DNA of 64,000 nucleotides. Origin: Paraspadella gotoi (taxonomy: Eukaryota > Chaetognatha). Position 1 is the stretch's first letter, and each line of letters begins with the position of its first letter. The stretch is from NCBI GenBank assembly GCA_051294375.1, contig CM119267.1, positions 11,035,045 through 11,099,044 on the forward strand, written 5' to 3'. Under the pieces are notes generated by a model. The model made no database searches and was not told the DNA's origin. It saw only the letters and a program-made list of their open reading frames with translations. This document shows, one piece after another, positions 22,108 through 46,439 of this stretch. The position numbers and the translations under genes were made by a program.

Positions 22108-22170
22108 TTCCTTTCTTTTTCGTTGGTTTTAGAATTTGAGATAAGAAAAGTTTTCTTTTCTTATCTCAAA
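22108..22170. repeat. Short perfect palindrome next to the family edge word
   Basis: AATTTGAGATAAGAAAAG and its reverse complement form an 18-bp stem with a 5-base loop, immediately after CCTTTCTTTTTCGTTGG. It is followed by a (TA)n run at 22175-22205. Confidence 0.7.
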
Positions 22171-22172
22171 TT

Positions 22173-22203
<31 letters not shown>

Positions 22204-22315
22204 ATTTATATATTAAAAAAAGTTTATTAAAAAAAATAGAAAAATATTTTAAATTAATATAAATTATTCCAATTTTTTTTTTATAAAAGAAATGCATTGA
22301 TAAAAATAAAAATGC

Positions 22316-22790
22316 ATCGCGTCAATGAATGACTATCATTGACAATGACCATGCAATGACATTGAATGAATGATTATCATCGTATCAATGAATGATTATC
22401 ATCGCGTTAATAAATGATTATCATCGCATCAATGAATGACTATCATAGCATCAATATTTGGTTATCATCGAATCAATAATCAATTACTATTACATCAATC
22501 AATTATTATTATAATAATCAATAAATTACTATTTTGGGAACATAAATGATTTGAAAAACGACAACGAAGACGACGACAAAGTCTTTGTACTTTGTGACCC
22601 GTAGTGGTCAGTAAGAATGACCTGATTACATCCGGCTTTGAGTCACCGCACAATTACATCAATCAATTAATTATTATTATATCAATCAATTAATTACTAC
22701 TACATCAATCAATTAATTACTATTACATCAATCAATCAATTACTATTACATCAATCAATTACTATTACATCAATAATTTGTTATCGTTCT
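22316..22790 (+). repeat. Two degenerate tandem arrays: ATCAATGAATGATTATC and CAATCAATTAATTACTA
   Basis: The first part (22316-22500) repeats a ~22-bp unit ending in TTATCATCG; the second (22650-22785) repeats a ~22-bp unit CATCAATCAATTAATTACTATTA. About 120 bp of non-repeated sequence lies between them. Confidence 0.7.
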
Positions 22791-22849
22791 TTTTTTTTGG
22801 ATTTTATTATTATCACTATACTTTTAAGTTTTTTTTTTTCTCAATTACT

Positions 22850-22925
22850 TTATAAAATTGGTACAACCAATATAAAAATTATCCATCCATTTAATAAATA
22901 AGCTATCTTGTCCCTGACTTTATGT
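22850..22925 (-). repeat. Dispersed repeat fragment shared with the PI3-kinase intron
   Basis: Reverse-complement match to 16165-16245 through TTGGTACAACCAATATAAAA and CATTTAATAAATAAGCTATC. Confidence 0.7.
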
Positions 22926-23940
22926 AACAACTATAGGAGTTTGCCTGGTTCAATTTTTTAAATTTAGGTATCCAATAAAATGGTCCATCTGCGCTTATTG
23001 ATGATATTGAATTCAAGTTTTTCGATCTGGTATAGGATCAGTAAGCTTTTATTAACAGACATTACCATTGGGACACACTAAATAAACTATAGTCTATACA
23101 TTCACAATGCTTAGTAAGAAAGTAAGCACTCAATTCTTTTATTTAAATTTTAAATGTTGTAAAATGGAACCTTGATTTTTGGAACATTAAAAAAAAATTC
23201 TTCAAGCTAAATTCTTGAGGGGTTATGGAATTATGGAAATGCCTTTCTAATAATTTACGCCATAGAGCGGACTACATGCTTTTAACCATAGCCATGTTTT
23301 CTATTCTTTTTCTCATTTTTGTTCAGCGTATATGAAGACTGACATAAACCGGTTGCATGTCAAACAACGTTGAAAATTTCCGTGGAAAGCAAATAACCGG
23401 GCTGACAGGTTTTGCAGATCTTTACTTATGTTTGTTAACGTATCTATCTTATATTATGTATCTATCTCATATTCTATGTTATTTGGTAGCGGAATATTAA
23501 AAATCTTAAATCTTTTTTTAATTATATTTTGATCTAATTTCAACGGTTTGGATTACTATTATTAAATTTTCCTCACACCCTTGCAAGTTAATTCCGACAT
23601 TTTCGTGTTTAATTTTTTTTTCTTTTTTTCCTTGCTATACATTATTTTTATTTAATTTAATTTCTTTTACTTTTTTTATTTTTTGATTGTTTGATTTAAA
23701 TCTTTTTTCTTTCAATTTGCAATTAATATAATATAATAATATAATATAATATAATATAATAATATATAATCTTAAATGCATTCTCGCTTTTTATTACAGT
23801 GAAAAGTTTTTATCGAAACTACTAAACAGAGACAATTCGACATGGTTGAACCCTTCGGCTTCCAAAACTTTAAAATCGACAAATTTTTATTATACCTCTG
23901 GGAATAATAACCTTTACAAGTTCTCCCAACAAGCCTCAGC

Positions 23941-26900
23941 ATGTCCTTGGAGGTTTTGGTTCAGAAGGCCAAGGATTTGATCAATGTCGAGCGTTTTGGA
24001 GAGAGCGATCCGCTCGTCGAGGTTGAATTTCAGGGCCGCAAAGAGAAGACGGAATTCATCAAAGGCAACCTCTGTCCAGAATGGAATGAACGTCTCAAAT
24101 TTGACCTGGGCGGGGTCGCCCTCAGTCCCAGCGAATCCCTCATCCTTCGTGTGTTTGACTACGAAAAAGTTGGTCGTAATCGTTTGTTGGGTCAGTGCAC
24201 CGTATCTCTTGCGCCCCTCGTTAATTCCGGCCAGCCTCTGCAAAAATCTGGCACGCGCCTCACATCTGGCAAAAATGAACCCATCAACTCTACTATAGAT
24301 TTCGTCGTTACCTACGCCCCGCCACCAGGGGCTGCCCCACCCCCTGGAGGTCCTTCGGCCGGCGTCTCCCCAGCTGCGGGCGGTGGCGGCGAAGCCGCGG
24401 ACGTGGGTATAATGGAAGTCGACGCAGGTGGTGGTGGCGACGGACTTGATACAGTTTTGGCCGATGGCGATGCCGCGTCGGTCGGCACCCCGAGTCAAAC
24501 CGGGAATCCACGAAAAAAGAGCAGGCGAAAAACTAGGCGGGGCACGGCTGTTCAGCACAAACTTGGAAACAAGCCGCTAGACTTTCAAATTCGCATTAAA
24601 ATCGTCGAGGGGCGTCAGTTGTCTGGCGGAAACGTATCGCCCACTTGTCAAGTAGCCGTCGCTAACCAAGCCAAAAAATCTAAGGTCGTCAAATCGAACA
24701 ACTCTCCTCTTTTCAACGAAACGTTTTACTTCAACTTCAATAAAGTCCCCAGTCACCTTTTCGAAGAGGTCATTGACATTCGCGTTTACGATTCCAAGGC
24801 TTTTCGGTCTGATGCTAAAATTGGAAGCTTTGTGTGTGATGTCGGACTCGTTTACAGACAAAACTCGCACGCTCTAGTCAACAAATGGCTCTTGCTAAGT
24901 GATCCCGACAATCCTACTTCTGGCGGTAAAGGTTACCTCAAGGTTTGCATGTGCGTTCTGGGACCGGGGAACGAGGCGCCCTCTTTTAAGCAAATTGACG
25001 ATGAAAATGTTGATATTGAAGCCAACCTCATTAAAGCTCCTGGCATCCGACTCTGTCCCGCGCAAATTACGCTCAAATTATTCAAAGCGGAGGATATTCC
25101 GAGAATGGATTCGAACACTATGGAAAAAGTCAAAAATTTCTTTACTGGCGGAGCCAAAAAAGAACACGTCGATCCTTACTTCACTTTTTCTTTTGCCGGC
25201 AAAGAGGTTGAATCGGAAATAAAAATGCAAACCGCGACTCCCGAATGGAACCAGCAGCTTCGCCTGGGAATATCCTTCCCGTCTCTTTGTGATAAGATTA
25301 CCTTGAGAATGTTTGATTGGGACCGCATATCCGAAAACGATCCTGTCGCAACTTCGCACTTGGTCGTTTCACAGATTTCTGCGAACGGACATGGGACGGG
25401 CTTCCTTCCAACTTTCGGACCCTGTTTTGTAAATTTTTATGGCTCACCCAGGGAATTTCAAGAAATTTCTTTAGGCGATTCCGATCTCGATTATTTAAAC
25501 AAGGGTCATGGTATTGGATGCGCATTCAGAGGCCGAGCTCTGGTTGAGATCAACACTGTATTGGGGGAAAAACCAGATGAGAGTCAAGATTATGAACCTG
25601 TCATTCCTATCCCCCGTGAGGAGGTACTGAAACTTCAACCATTTCTCAGAAGGAGGAAATATCGACTTCATGCGGCCTTTATGGATGCTTGCATGATAGC
25701 TGAAACAGATGGTCCGATTGAATTTGAAGTATCTATTGGAAATTATGGAAACAAATTGGATGAAGATACACCTCCTTGCTCTTCTTCCACACAGCCCACG
25801 CATGCTGTCTTTGACGGTAACTATTATTATTACCTCCCATGGAATCTAACCAAACCGATATGCGTTGTAGATTCACATTGGGAAGACATCTCTTACAGAC
25901 TGGAGTCTCTAAATATACTTATAAAAGCAAAAGAAAAGCTATCTGAAAATATAAATCTTATAGAGACTGCATTAAAAGCAAAGGCCGAAAGAGCTGCTAC
26001 GGCTTCACTAATAATTGATAGTCTTGAAGCGTTGCTTGAAGACTGTAGCTACGAACTTCCACAGCCTACCCCAGGCTCTCACCGAGCAAATGAATTGGAC
26101 AAATGTTTATTGAGTTATCGCAAAAGTGAATTGTCTAAATTGACTCAAGCTGCCTCCCTGTTACGACAGTCGGCCACAGATGTTAGTGATGCTTTGGCGG
26201 AAATTCATGGTTATCTGAATGTGCTTACTTGCTTAGCTGTCGAACCTCAAAACAGTATGCCTGATGTCATAATCTGGATGTTGGTTGCCGACAAACGGAA
26301 GGCTTATATTAGAATTCCAGCATATGATCTTTTATATTCTGAAAGTTCGGAGAGACGGGGTAAATTATGTGGGGCTTTACAAACGCTTTATTTAAAATAT
26401 CCGGGCAAGCCTAATCATAATGAGGACGAAAAAGGACTTCCGGTGCAGCTTCGAATTCAATTATGGCTTGGGTTAGAAAAATATCAACACAAATTTGATT
26501 CTCAATTTTCTGGAGGTGAAATCGCAACTTATGCAGAAACATATGAAAATCAGACAAAAATTCCTGGGCTTGGCTGGAAAGGTGCCTTAACTCGGCCAGA
26601 TTTCTCCGACTTGACTGGAAAAATGCGATTGAATAAAGACAGCTTTATTCCGCCCCATGGTTGGAATTGGGATGGAGATTGGTATGTTTCACCTGAAATG
26701 TCTCAGGCATTTGAGAAAGATGCAGGACGAACTACTTTTTCGGAAGAAATTTATGAAAATGAATGGCATTTGCCTCGTGGTCCGTGGGGTCCTCCCAAAA
26801 CCAACAGATACACAGATTTCAATGGAGATGAAACTCCTTCTATTGAGGAATATCCTTGCCCTGAAGGATGGGAATGGGTTGATGAGTGGACTGTCGACAT

Positions 26901-29900
26901 GAACCGGGCTTGTGATGATTATGGATGGGAGTATACTGTAGAGGCAACGTTAAATATGGGATGGAGCCCAGTTGAAAAAAATTACCATGCGTGTAGAAGA
27001 CGAAGATTGGTTAGAACTAGAAAACTTCATGAAAGCATCAATCGAAAACAACTGGAGAAAAAGAGAGAAGAAGCTCTGAGTTCCTCGGAAGGATGGGAGT
27101 TTGCCACCACTTTTGAATTTAATGCTAAATTTCATGCGAAACCCAAAATGATGGATATGGCAAGAAGAAGAAGATGGCATAGAAAGTTAGTTCAGCAAGA
27201 TCCAACTGCTGGTGAACCGATATTTAAATTTGAAGATGAAGGAAGTGATAGCGATAGTGAAGATGAAGACTCAGGAGGAATTCAACAAGTCATACCAAAG
27301 ATATTTCTAACATTTAAAGAGACCCATACTTATCATATGCGCGCATATATCTATCAAGCTAGAGATCTTTTGGCTGGTGATGATACTGGTACAAGTGATC
27401 CTTACTGTCAGATATCTTGCCTTTCGTATAGCCAGTCTACCGAGAGACAGGACAAAACCCTCTCTCCGACTTGGGACCAGACATTAATTTTTGAAGAAAT
27501 CGAAATACCAGGTGATCCAACTTTAATGAAGGCCCAACCACCTGATATAACCATTGAAGTTTATGACTGGGATGCGATTGGAAAGCCTGATTTTTTAGGA
27601 AGAGCCACTGCACTACCATTAGTTAAAACTGATCCTTCTGATTATCCTCAACCTCCCAGACTTCAATGGTATCCGATAAAAACTAACAAAGGTCAAGACG
27701 CTGGAAGTCTGCTCGCAGCTTTCGAATTATTTTTGGTACAAGAAAGTAGCGATTTACCTTTTCTCCCGCCGATGCGAGGTGATTTATTCATGGTACCAAC
27801 AAATATAAGGCCTATTATGCAACGAACAGCAGTAGAAGTACTGTGCTGGGGAGTCAGAGAGTTAAGGCCCTATCAGCTGTTACCTGTTACTTCTCCATCA
27901 ATCGATTTTGAAATTGGAGGTAATATTTTGTCATCACCAGTTATATCTAGTACAAAAAAGAATCCGAATTTTCCCAACCCTATTGTGTTTTTTGATGTTG
28001 CTTTACCAAAAGAAGAGATTTACACTCCTCCTTTGAACATTGTTCTCAGAGATCACCGACAATTTGGTCGAAATCCTAAGGTTGGACGATTATCTCTAGA
28101 TATACAATCTTACCGAGTTCCACCTCTAACTGCAGACGAAATATCAAGTGACGATTCGCCTCCATTGCCTCCAAGTTCAGATTTGAATGGCACCCAAGAT
28201 GTAGTCATCGAAATTCCAACACAACCTGATTCAGTGAGCACAAACTTGAAACCAGGTAATGAAGAGGATTTAGATTGGTGGTCCAAGTTTTATGCTTCTG
28301 TAGGCCAACACGCAAAAAGTGGAAACTACCTGACATTTGGATATTCAACTATTAAGTTATTTGAAACAGAATTAGAAGACCATTTTGACAACTTTGTTGA
28401 TTTTTGTACTACATTTTCAATTCCGAGGGGCGGGAAACAAATAGACGAGGATGAGGATGTTCCAAAAGTAGGTGAACTGAAAGGATTAATTCGGGTTTAC
28501 AAATTGCCCCCTGATCCAAAAGACAACTTGCCACTTCGTTACTTTAATGAAAAGTCATTACCTAAAGGAGACTGTGAAAATTGTCTTATTCGTATCTACA
28601 TAATAGATGCTGAAGGTTTACAACCCAAGGACAGTAATGGGAAATCTGACCCATATGTTAAAATTCAAGTTGGAAAAAAGAAACTAAATTCAAGAGACAA
28701 GTATAAACCGAATTCATTAGATCCAATATTCGGGCAACTTTTCGAAATTAAGGCATTGCTCCCATTGGAAAAGGACCTTTCAATAACAGTGTCAGATTAC
28801 GATGCTGTTGGAAGAGATGATGATATTGGTAGTACAACGATAGATTTGGAGAATCGTTACACGAGTAAATTTCGAGCAACTTGTGGTCTACCAAAGCTAT
28901 ACTTTGATAAGGGTAAATTTGCTTGGCGCGATTCTAAAAAACCAAAAGAAATTTTGCAGCTTACATGCGAAAGAAAAGGTTGGTCTGCTCCATTATTTCA
29001 AGGTAACACTGTTCTACGAATTGGTAAGAATAACTATAGGATAGAAGACTTCGAAAAAAGTAACTTAAAGAATCCTAATCTCGGACCAGTGGATGAGCGT
29101 CTTGCTTTACATGTCTTAAATTCAATCAACCTAGTCCCGGAACATGTTGAGACAAGGAGCCTCCATAATGCCTTGCAACCTGACATTGAGCAAGGAAAAC
29201 TACGAATGTGGGTGGATATTTTTCCGTTATCAATTGGTACGCCACCTCCTCCAATTGATATATCTCCTCGAAAAGCCTCCAAATATTACTTACGTGTTAT
29301 CATCTATAATACATACGACGTAATTCTGGATGAAACTAGCATAACTGGAGAGCAAATGTCAGATATATATGTAAAGGCGTGGATTCAAGGCGTTGAAGGT
29401 GATAAGCAGGAAACTGACATTCATTATCGTTCCATGGATGGCGAGGGAAATTTTAACTGGAGAATGGTCTTTCCTTTCAATTTCATGCCTTCGGAAAACT
29501 GCATGGTTGTTAACAAAAAAGAGCATTTTTGGAGCCTTGATGCTACAGAAGAGCGTGTCCGTCCAAAGTTGTGCATGCAAGTCTGGGATAATGACAAATT
29601 TTCTGCTGATGATTTTCTTGGTCAAGTCACCTTAGATTTGATTTCGATGCCAAAGCCCAAGAAAACTGCAAACGATTGCAACCTCGACATGTTGCCCGGG
29701 ATTCGGGAGCTGACAGAACAATCTTCACAAGATTCTTTACCAAAAATTCCCTTTGTTTCCACTCCATCTAAATTAGAGTTTATCAACTTGTTTGAACAGA
29801 AACGTGTTAAAGGTTTCGTTCCATTTGTTGGTGAAGCAACAGAAGAGGGGAATCAAAAAATAATCGCCGGCAAAGCCGAAATTGAAATTGAAGTTTTGAC

Positions 29901-30159
29901 AGAGGAGGAAGCTTTAACTAAACCTGCTGGGAAAGGTCAAGAAGAACCCAACGAAAATCCCCATCTTGAGCCTCCGAAACGACCCGAAACCTCTTTTCTG
30001 TGGTTTACCTCTCCCTGGAAAACTTTCAAGCATATTATTTGGCGAAGGTATAAATGGTGGTTTATTGGCGGTATCATTGCAATCTTGTTGATCCTGTTTC
30101 TGGTACTCTTTATTTACTATTTACCGGAAATGATTCAACGAAAAATTTGGGGCGTTTAG
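23941..30159 (+). CDS. Type I (dysferlin/myoferlin-like) ferlin, 2072 aa, single exon
   Basis: Ferlins are tail-anchored C2-domain proteins for Ca2+-dependent membrane fusion and repair. C2 domains by eye: C2A 1-100, C2B about 213-320, C2C about 371-480, then about 1133-1250 (ARDLLAGDDTGTSDPYCQI, full Asp ligands), about 1299-1400, about 1548-1660 (AEGLQPKDSNGKSDPYVKI) and about 1783-1920. Between C2C and the middle: RRRKYRLHAAFMDACM, EFEVSIGNYGNK, YYYLPWNLTKP, the FerA-like helical part, FerB (DVIIWMLVADKRKAY), and a DysF region about 900-1085 (GWNWDGDWYV, EEIYENEWHLPRGPW, GWEWVDEWTVD, RRRRLVRTR), which makes it type I. A single C-terminal membrane segment lies at about 2038-2062. It is a full-length ferlin without an intron, while vertebrate ferlins have about 50 exons. 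The first ~1.6 kb is clearly GC-richer in third positions than the rest. The C2A loop has few acidic ligands (ERFGESDPLVEV). Confidence 0.94.
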   Translation: MSLEVLVQKAKDLINVERFGESDPLVEVEFQGRKEKTEFIKGNLCPEWNERLKFDLGGVALSPSESLILRVFDYEKVGRNRLLGQCTVSLAPLVNSGQPLQKSGTRLTSGKNEPINSTIDFVVTYAPPPGAAPPPGGPSAGVSPAAGGGGEAADVGIMEVDAGGGGDGLDTVLADGDAASVGTPSQTGNPRKKSRRKTRRGTAVQHKLGNKPLDFQIRIKIVEGRQLSGGNVSPTCQVAVANQAKKSKVVKSNNSPLFNETFYFNFNKVPSHLFEEVIDIRVYDSKAFRSDAKIGSFVCDVGLVYRQNSHALVNKWLLLSDPDNPTSGGKGYLKVCMCVLGPGNEAPSFKQIDDENVDIEANLIKAPGIRLCPAQITLKLFKAEDIPRMDSNTMEKVKNFFTGGAKKEHVDPYFTFSFAGKEVESEIKMQTATPEWNQQLRLGISFPSLCDKITLRMFDWDRISENDPVATSHLVVSQISANGHGTGFLPTFGPCFVNFYGSPREFQEISLGDSDLDYLNKGHGIGCAFRGRALVEINTVLGEKPDESQDYEPVIPIPREEVLKLQPFLRRRKYRLHAAFMDACMIAETDGPIEFEVSIGNYGNKLDEDTPPCSSSTQPTHAVFDGNYYYYLPWNLTKPICVVDSHWEDISYRLESLNILIKAKEKLSENINLIETALKAKAERAATASLIIDSLEALLEDCSYELPQPTPGSHRANELDKCLLSYRKSELSKLTQAASLLRQSATDVSDALAEIHGYLNVLTCLAVEPQNSMPDVIIWMLVADKRKAYIRIPAYDLLYSESSERRGKLCGALQTLYLKYPGKPNHNEDEKGLPVQLRIQLWLGLEKYQHKFDSQFSGGEIATYAETYENQTKIPGLGWKGALTRPDFSDLTGKMRLNKDSFIPPHGWNWDGDWYVSPEMSQAFEKDAGRTTFSEEIYENEWHLPRGPWGPPKTNRYTDFNGDETPSIEEYPCPEGWEWVDEWTVDMNRACDDYGWEYTVEATLNMGWSPVEKNYHACRRRRLVRTRKLHESINRKQLEKKREEALSSSEGWEFATTFEFNAKFHAKPKMMDMARRRRWHRKLVQQDPTAGEPIFKFEDEGSDSDSEDEDSGGIQQVIPKIFLTFKETHTYHMRAYIYQARDLLAGDDTGTSDPYCQISCLSYSQSTERQDKTLSPTWDQTLIFEEIEIPGDPTLMKAQPPDITIEVYDWDAIGKPDFLGRATALPLVKTDPSDYPQPPRLQWYPIKTNKGQDAGSLLAAFELFLVQESSDLPFLPPMRGDLFMVPTNIRPIMQRTAVEVLCWGVRELRPYQLLPVTSPSIDFEIGGNILSSPVISSTKKNPNFPNPIVFFDVALPKEEIYTPPLNIVLRDHRQFGRNPKVGRLSLDIQSYRVPPLTADEISSDDSPPLPPSSDLNGTQDVVIEIPTQPDSVSTNLKPGNEEDLDWWSKFYASVGQHAKSGNYLTFGYSTIKLFETELEDHFDNFVDFCTTFSIPRGGKQIDEDEDVPKVGELKGLIRVYKLPPDPKDNLPLRYFNEKSLPKGDCENCLIRIYIIDAEGLQPKDSNGKSDPYVKIQVGKKKLNSRDKYKPNSLDPIFGQLFEIKALLPLEKDLSITVSDYDAVGRDDDIGSTTIDLENRYTSKFRATCGLPKLYFDKGKFAWRDSKKPKEILQLTCERKGWSAPLFQGNTVLRIGKNNYRIEDFEKSNLKNPNLGPVDERLALHVLNSINLVPEHVETRSLHNALQPDIEQGKLRMWVDIFPLSIGTPPPPIDISPRKASKYYLRVIIYNTYDVILDETSITGEQMSDIYVKAWIQGVEGDKQETDIHYRSMDGEGNFNWRMVFPFNFMPSENCMVVNKKEHFWSLDATEERVRPKLCMQVWDNDKFSADDFLGQVTLDLISMPKPKKTANDCNLDMLPGIRELTEQSSQDSLPKIPFVSTPSKLEFINLFEQKRVKGFVPFVGEATEEGNQKIIAGKAEIEIEVLTEEEALTKPAGKGQEEPNENPHLEPPKRPETSFLWFTSPWKTFKHIIWRRYKWWFIGGIIAILLILFLVLFIYYLPEMIQRKIWGV

Positions 30160-31526
30160 AATGATGCTTAGATAAATAATAGGGACTCACTGTGATACGC
30201 TGTTTTCTTTCATTTTCTTTACATCAATATGCAAATTGACTTTTTACTTTCTCTATCATCTGTTCTGGCATCTGCTGTATGAATTATATAATTGTTTTTC
30301 TTTCCTTGATCCATCGTCTTTAAATTATTAGTTTTTATTGCTTAAAGTAAAGTAAAATTTTGACCGCCCATTTTCGGCCTGTCCTTAAAAAGCTAGGATT
30401 TTTAGGCTTTGTAGCATCGTTGATGGATTGCGTATGATCTTTATAACGTTTATTTTTTACATGATGATAGTAATAATTCTGTGATATTTTTTTAAATTAC
30501 TATCATTATTATGGGTAGCGGTTTTAGATATTATTATTTATCGATTTGTCTTTCCATAAACAGTTTTAAACACTACGAAAATATATGAAGACTAATTAAA
30601 GAGATAAAGAAAACTAAATTGGAGGACTATTTTAATGAAAAACGTTTTAAGAGACTACTGCATTGATCAATATGTACTAATATTAATAACTTAAAATTTT
30701 CTTTCTGCAAATTATCGGTAGCAAATTTTCATGTGGCAGAAAAGGGTTGACGAAGTTACTTTTATCGTACTTTTTGGACTCTGTTACGAAATTACAATGG
30801 TACAATTTTTTTTCCGCTGGCAATGAATTAATTTTTTTTAAATTTTAAAGACCATCTTTACCATCTTTAGTTTTCTCTTAATCTAATCTTACCAACTTTG
30901 TAATGCCGAATGCAAATATAATAGTTATTCAATTATGGTTTTATTATTCATTCAAAATGGAAGTACAAAAAGATTACTCAACGATAAATTTTCTGTATGA
31001 GACAGATCACAAACGCCTGATGGCAATTTCAAGCAAGGTACATAAATTGAAAGAATACTGGCAGGTTTATGAACAAGTTATTGTTTGAACAGATGAGATG
31101 TCTAACATCGAACGTTTGATTAATCTAATGTAAATACAACTGAACATTGAACAAATTAAGTCTCTAAGATTAATCATTAAATAATATAAATACGCTTCTG
31201 CAATCTGCTTTTCCGCAGGCTACAAGAAAAACATTTTAAGCAACACTTATTTTACAATTATAGAATTATGATTTAGGAAATCAGTTTTGTAGACATGATT
31301 TAAAAATAAAGAGATCAATGTATCTGAACATAAATACTGATATCACAAAAATAATAGTTTCAAATGAATTATTTATAAATATGCATAATGAGGTTATTTC
31401 TACGGGTTTCATACATATTTAATGTGAATAATACAATTTCTACTCTCCCTGTGGAAATATTTATTTATTTACACCTTGAATATTACACGATTAAAAAAAA
31501 AATTTATTCTTATAAAAAGTTTGAAA
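30160..31526. other. Convergent intergenic region between ferlin and protocadherin
   Basis: AT-rich; 3' ends of two converging genes. A short open stretch at 30903-31088 has no features to support it. AATAAA on the minus strand at 31503-31508 lies 19 bp after the protocadherin stop. Confidence 0.5.
31503..31508 (-). terminator. Candidate poly(A) signal for the long protocadherin form
   Basis: AATAAA on the minus strand, very near the stop at 31527; further AT-rich copies lie near 31463. Weak evidence in AT-rich DNA. Confidence 0.3.
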
Positions 31527-44167
<12,641 letters not shown>

Positions 44168-44566
44168 CGTCTCTCGTTTGTTTACACTTATAAATCTCTC
44201 TGAAGAGAAAAGTGCGTTGGGTCCGTTTAAATAATAAAAATATAAAAAAAAAAAACCCACAAGAGCGGATTATTTTTTTCCGGTCGATTTAACGACGATG
44301 AGTTTTTTTAAATAAACAAAACGGAGGGAAAAAGTGTCCCGCGGATCTTCGATCTCTGATCTCAGATTTAAATAAAAAAAGGTTTATTCCGCTCGACTCA
44401 TCCGTTCGTCGTACTCGATCGTAATTGATTTTTTTTTTTTATTCTTTTTTTTTTCGGCGGAACGAGTTAAAGAACTCTCGCTGCGCTGACGTCGAGGAAA
44501 AGGATGTGATGGCGTGTTGTGTGACCGATTTTTTTTTCGGGGGGTACGCGTCGACGGCGTCGTTAA

Positions 44567-44600
<34 letters not shown>

Positions 44601-45211
44601 CGGAAAGCACGGAGGCGCAACAAGGCCTCGATTGTCGTTTTCTTCGAAGAAAACGGACTTTTTTTTTCAAAGTCGACGAGATCGACTTCCAAACCCCTGA
44701 AAAGTCATGATGTATGATGTCACGGTTCGGCGGCTTGACAAAGAGAGGGAGAGAGAGAGAGACGGGAATGGATAAAAAATCGGAAAGAAAGGGGTTTTTG
44801 TGTTGAGCGAGTCGAGTAAGTCTCTAACTCGAATTTTCAGGGTTATGATGAAGCGGATGACGATGATGGCGTCGATGACGGTGCGAAGTTCATCTTCTTT
44901 TAAATTTAATTTTGATGACAATAAATTATAAAAAAAAATTAGTCGAATAACGCACTGGTCTTTGTCAGAAAACCTCGGAGAAATAAATACTTATTTTTGT
45001 TTGTTTGGAGGGAAAGTGAAGTTTTTTCCGAAGTTACGCCCTCGTAGCAGGAGAGAGACAGAGAGCGAGAGAGAGATAGAGAGAGGAGACATATAATTAA
45101 GGAAAGTTCTCCCTCTGCGCGCCTTCGAAAAAAAAAAACCGGGAGGAAGAGGACGATGAGTAGGAAGGACGCGGTCCCGATGATGAGGAGGAGGATGAGG
45201 AGGAGCGATTA

Positions 45212-45217
<6 letters not shown>

Positions 45218-45258
<41 letters not shown>

Positions 45259-45310
45259 GAGAGAGAAGAGAAAGAAGAGAAGAGAGAGAGAGGACAGAGA
45301 GAGAGAAAGG
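45218..45310 (+). repeat. Imperfect (GA)n tract
   Basis: Purine-only run of GAGA, GAAGAGA and GGAGAGA units about 90 bp long. Confidence 0.9.
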
Positions 45311-46343
45311 TAAGGCGCGCGACGATATTTTCCCGTCCGACCCCGAAATTGCGGGGATCAGAGGCCGAGAGAGACTTTTCCGACGGCAATCTTTATTGCA
45401 ATGAGAGTGAGAGAGAAAGAGTGAAGGAGAGAGAGAGCGCGCACGGCAGATGGATAAATGTTGATATAGCGATAGGAGGCATCTGCGACGTCACACACAA
45501 TCACTCTCTAGCTCACACACAAAAAGCGGGACATCGGTAGGAATCGTGTTTACCGCGGGGACGGGAGAGATCGAGGTAAGAACCGATTGAGATAAGGAAT
45601 GAGAGAGTGGGATCGAGAGAGGGAGGGAGGGAGGGAGTGAGGGAGAGGGTGAGAGAGAGAGAGAGAGAGAGATATTGATTGAGATTCACCCCTTGAAAAT
45701 TATCTATCCCATCGAGCCCGATCTTTAACTACGAAGGTAAATATTAGAGTATCACTCAGGCCAGCGTAAAAGTCGTGATAGTCGGATCGTGGTCGCGATA
45801 TTGATTCTCCTTGCCGACTGTCGACGTTGCGTTACGTTCTCGCTCGCTCGCGTAAGAGACTCGTCATCAATTTTGGACTCTTCGTCTCTGTCTCTCTCAA
45901 TCTCTCCCTATTTTCGCCTTCCATCTCTATTTAAAATTTCACGGACCCGCGGCTGTGGCTCTGACCTTTTCGCGTCTCGGGTCATTGCGTCACTTTGACG
46001 TGACGCAACGCGCCATCGGGAAACCATACGTGCGGAATCGCGTTGGGCCGAAGATTTCATCTTCAAATTCTCTTTCTCTCCTCTCTTTTTTTGATCTCTC
46101 GATCTTGGATTTTTTTTTCTTAATAGAAAAACGAGCGAAATACCACAGGGCGGATTTTCGGGGATGGAATGGAAAGGAAATCGGAATTGACAGATGGCGC
46201 GACGGAGAGAAAGAGACAGCGAGAGAGAGAGAGAAAGAGAGAGAGTGAAAGAGCGAAAGTGAGTTCCCCGTTGTCCTTGTCCTCACCCCAAGACGCCTAG
46301 CAAGCAGCGCGGCTCCAATTTCGAGGAATCCCGTCTGGCATAT

Positions 46344-46347
<4 letters not shown>

Positions 46348-46437
<90 letters not shown>
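46348..46437 (+). repeat. (CT)n microsatellite, about 45 copies
   Basis: An uninterrupted CT run ending in CTCGGCCCGCG. Confidence 0.95.

Positions 46438-46439
<2 letters not shown>

Larger units (their letters stand above)
19708..23940. other. Long AT-rich intergenic region with small repeats
   Basis: Contains the PI3-kinase 3' UTR (AATAAA at 19879), two small foldback sequences, ATCA-type tandem repeats (22316-22790), a repeat shared with the PI3-kinase intron, a GC-rich open stretch at 21269-21493, and the presumed ferlin promoter. No confident gene. Confidence 0.55.

Noticed and set aside
23914-24558. 214-codon minus-strand frame at the ferlin start
   Set aside because: Shadow of the GC-rich 5' part of ferlin; no motif of its own.
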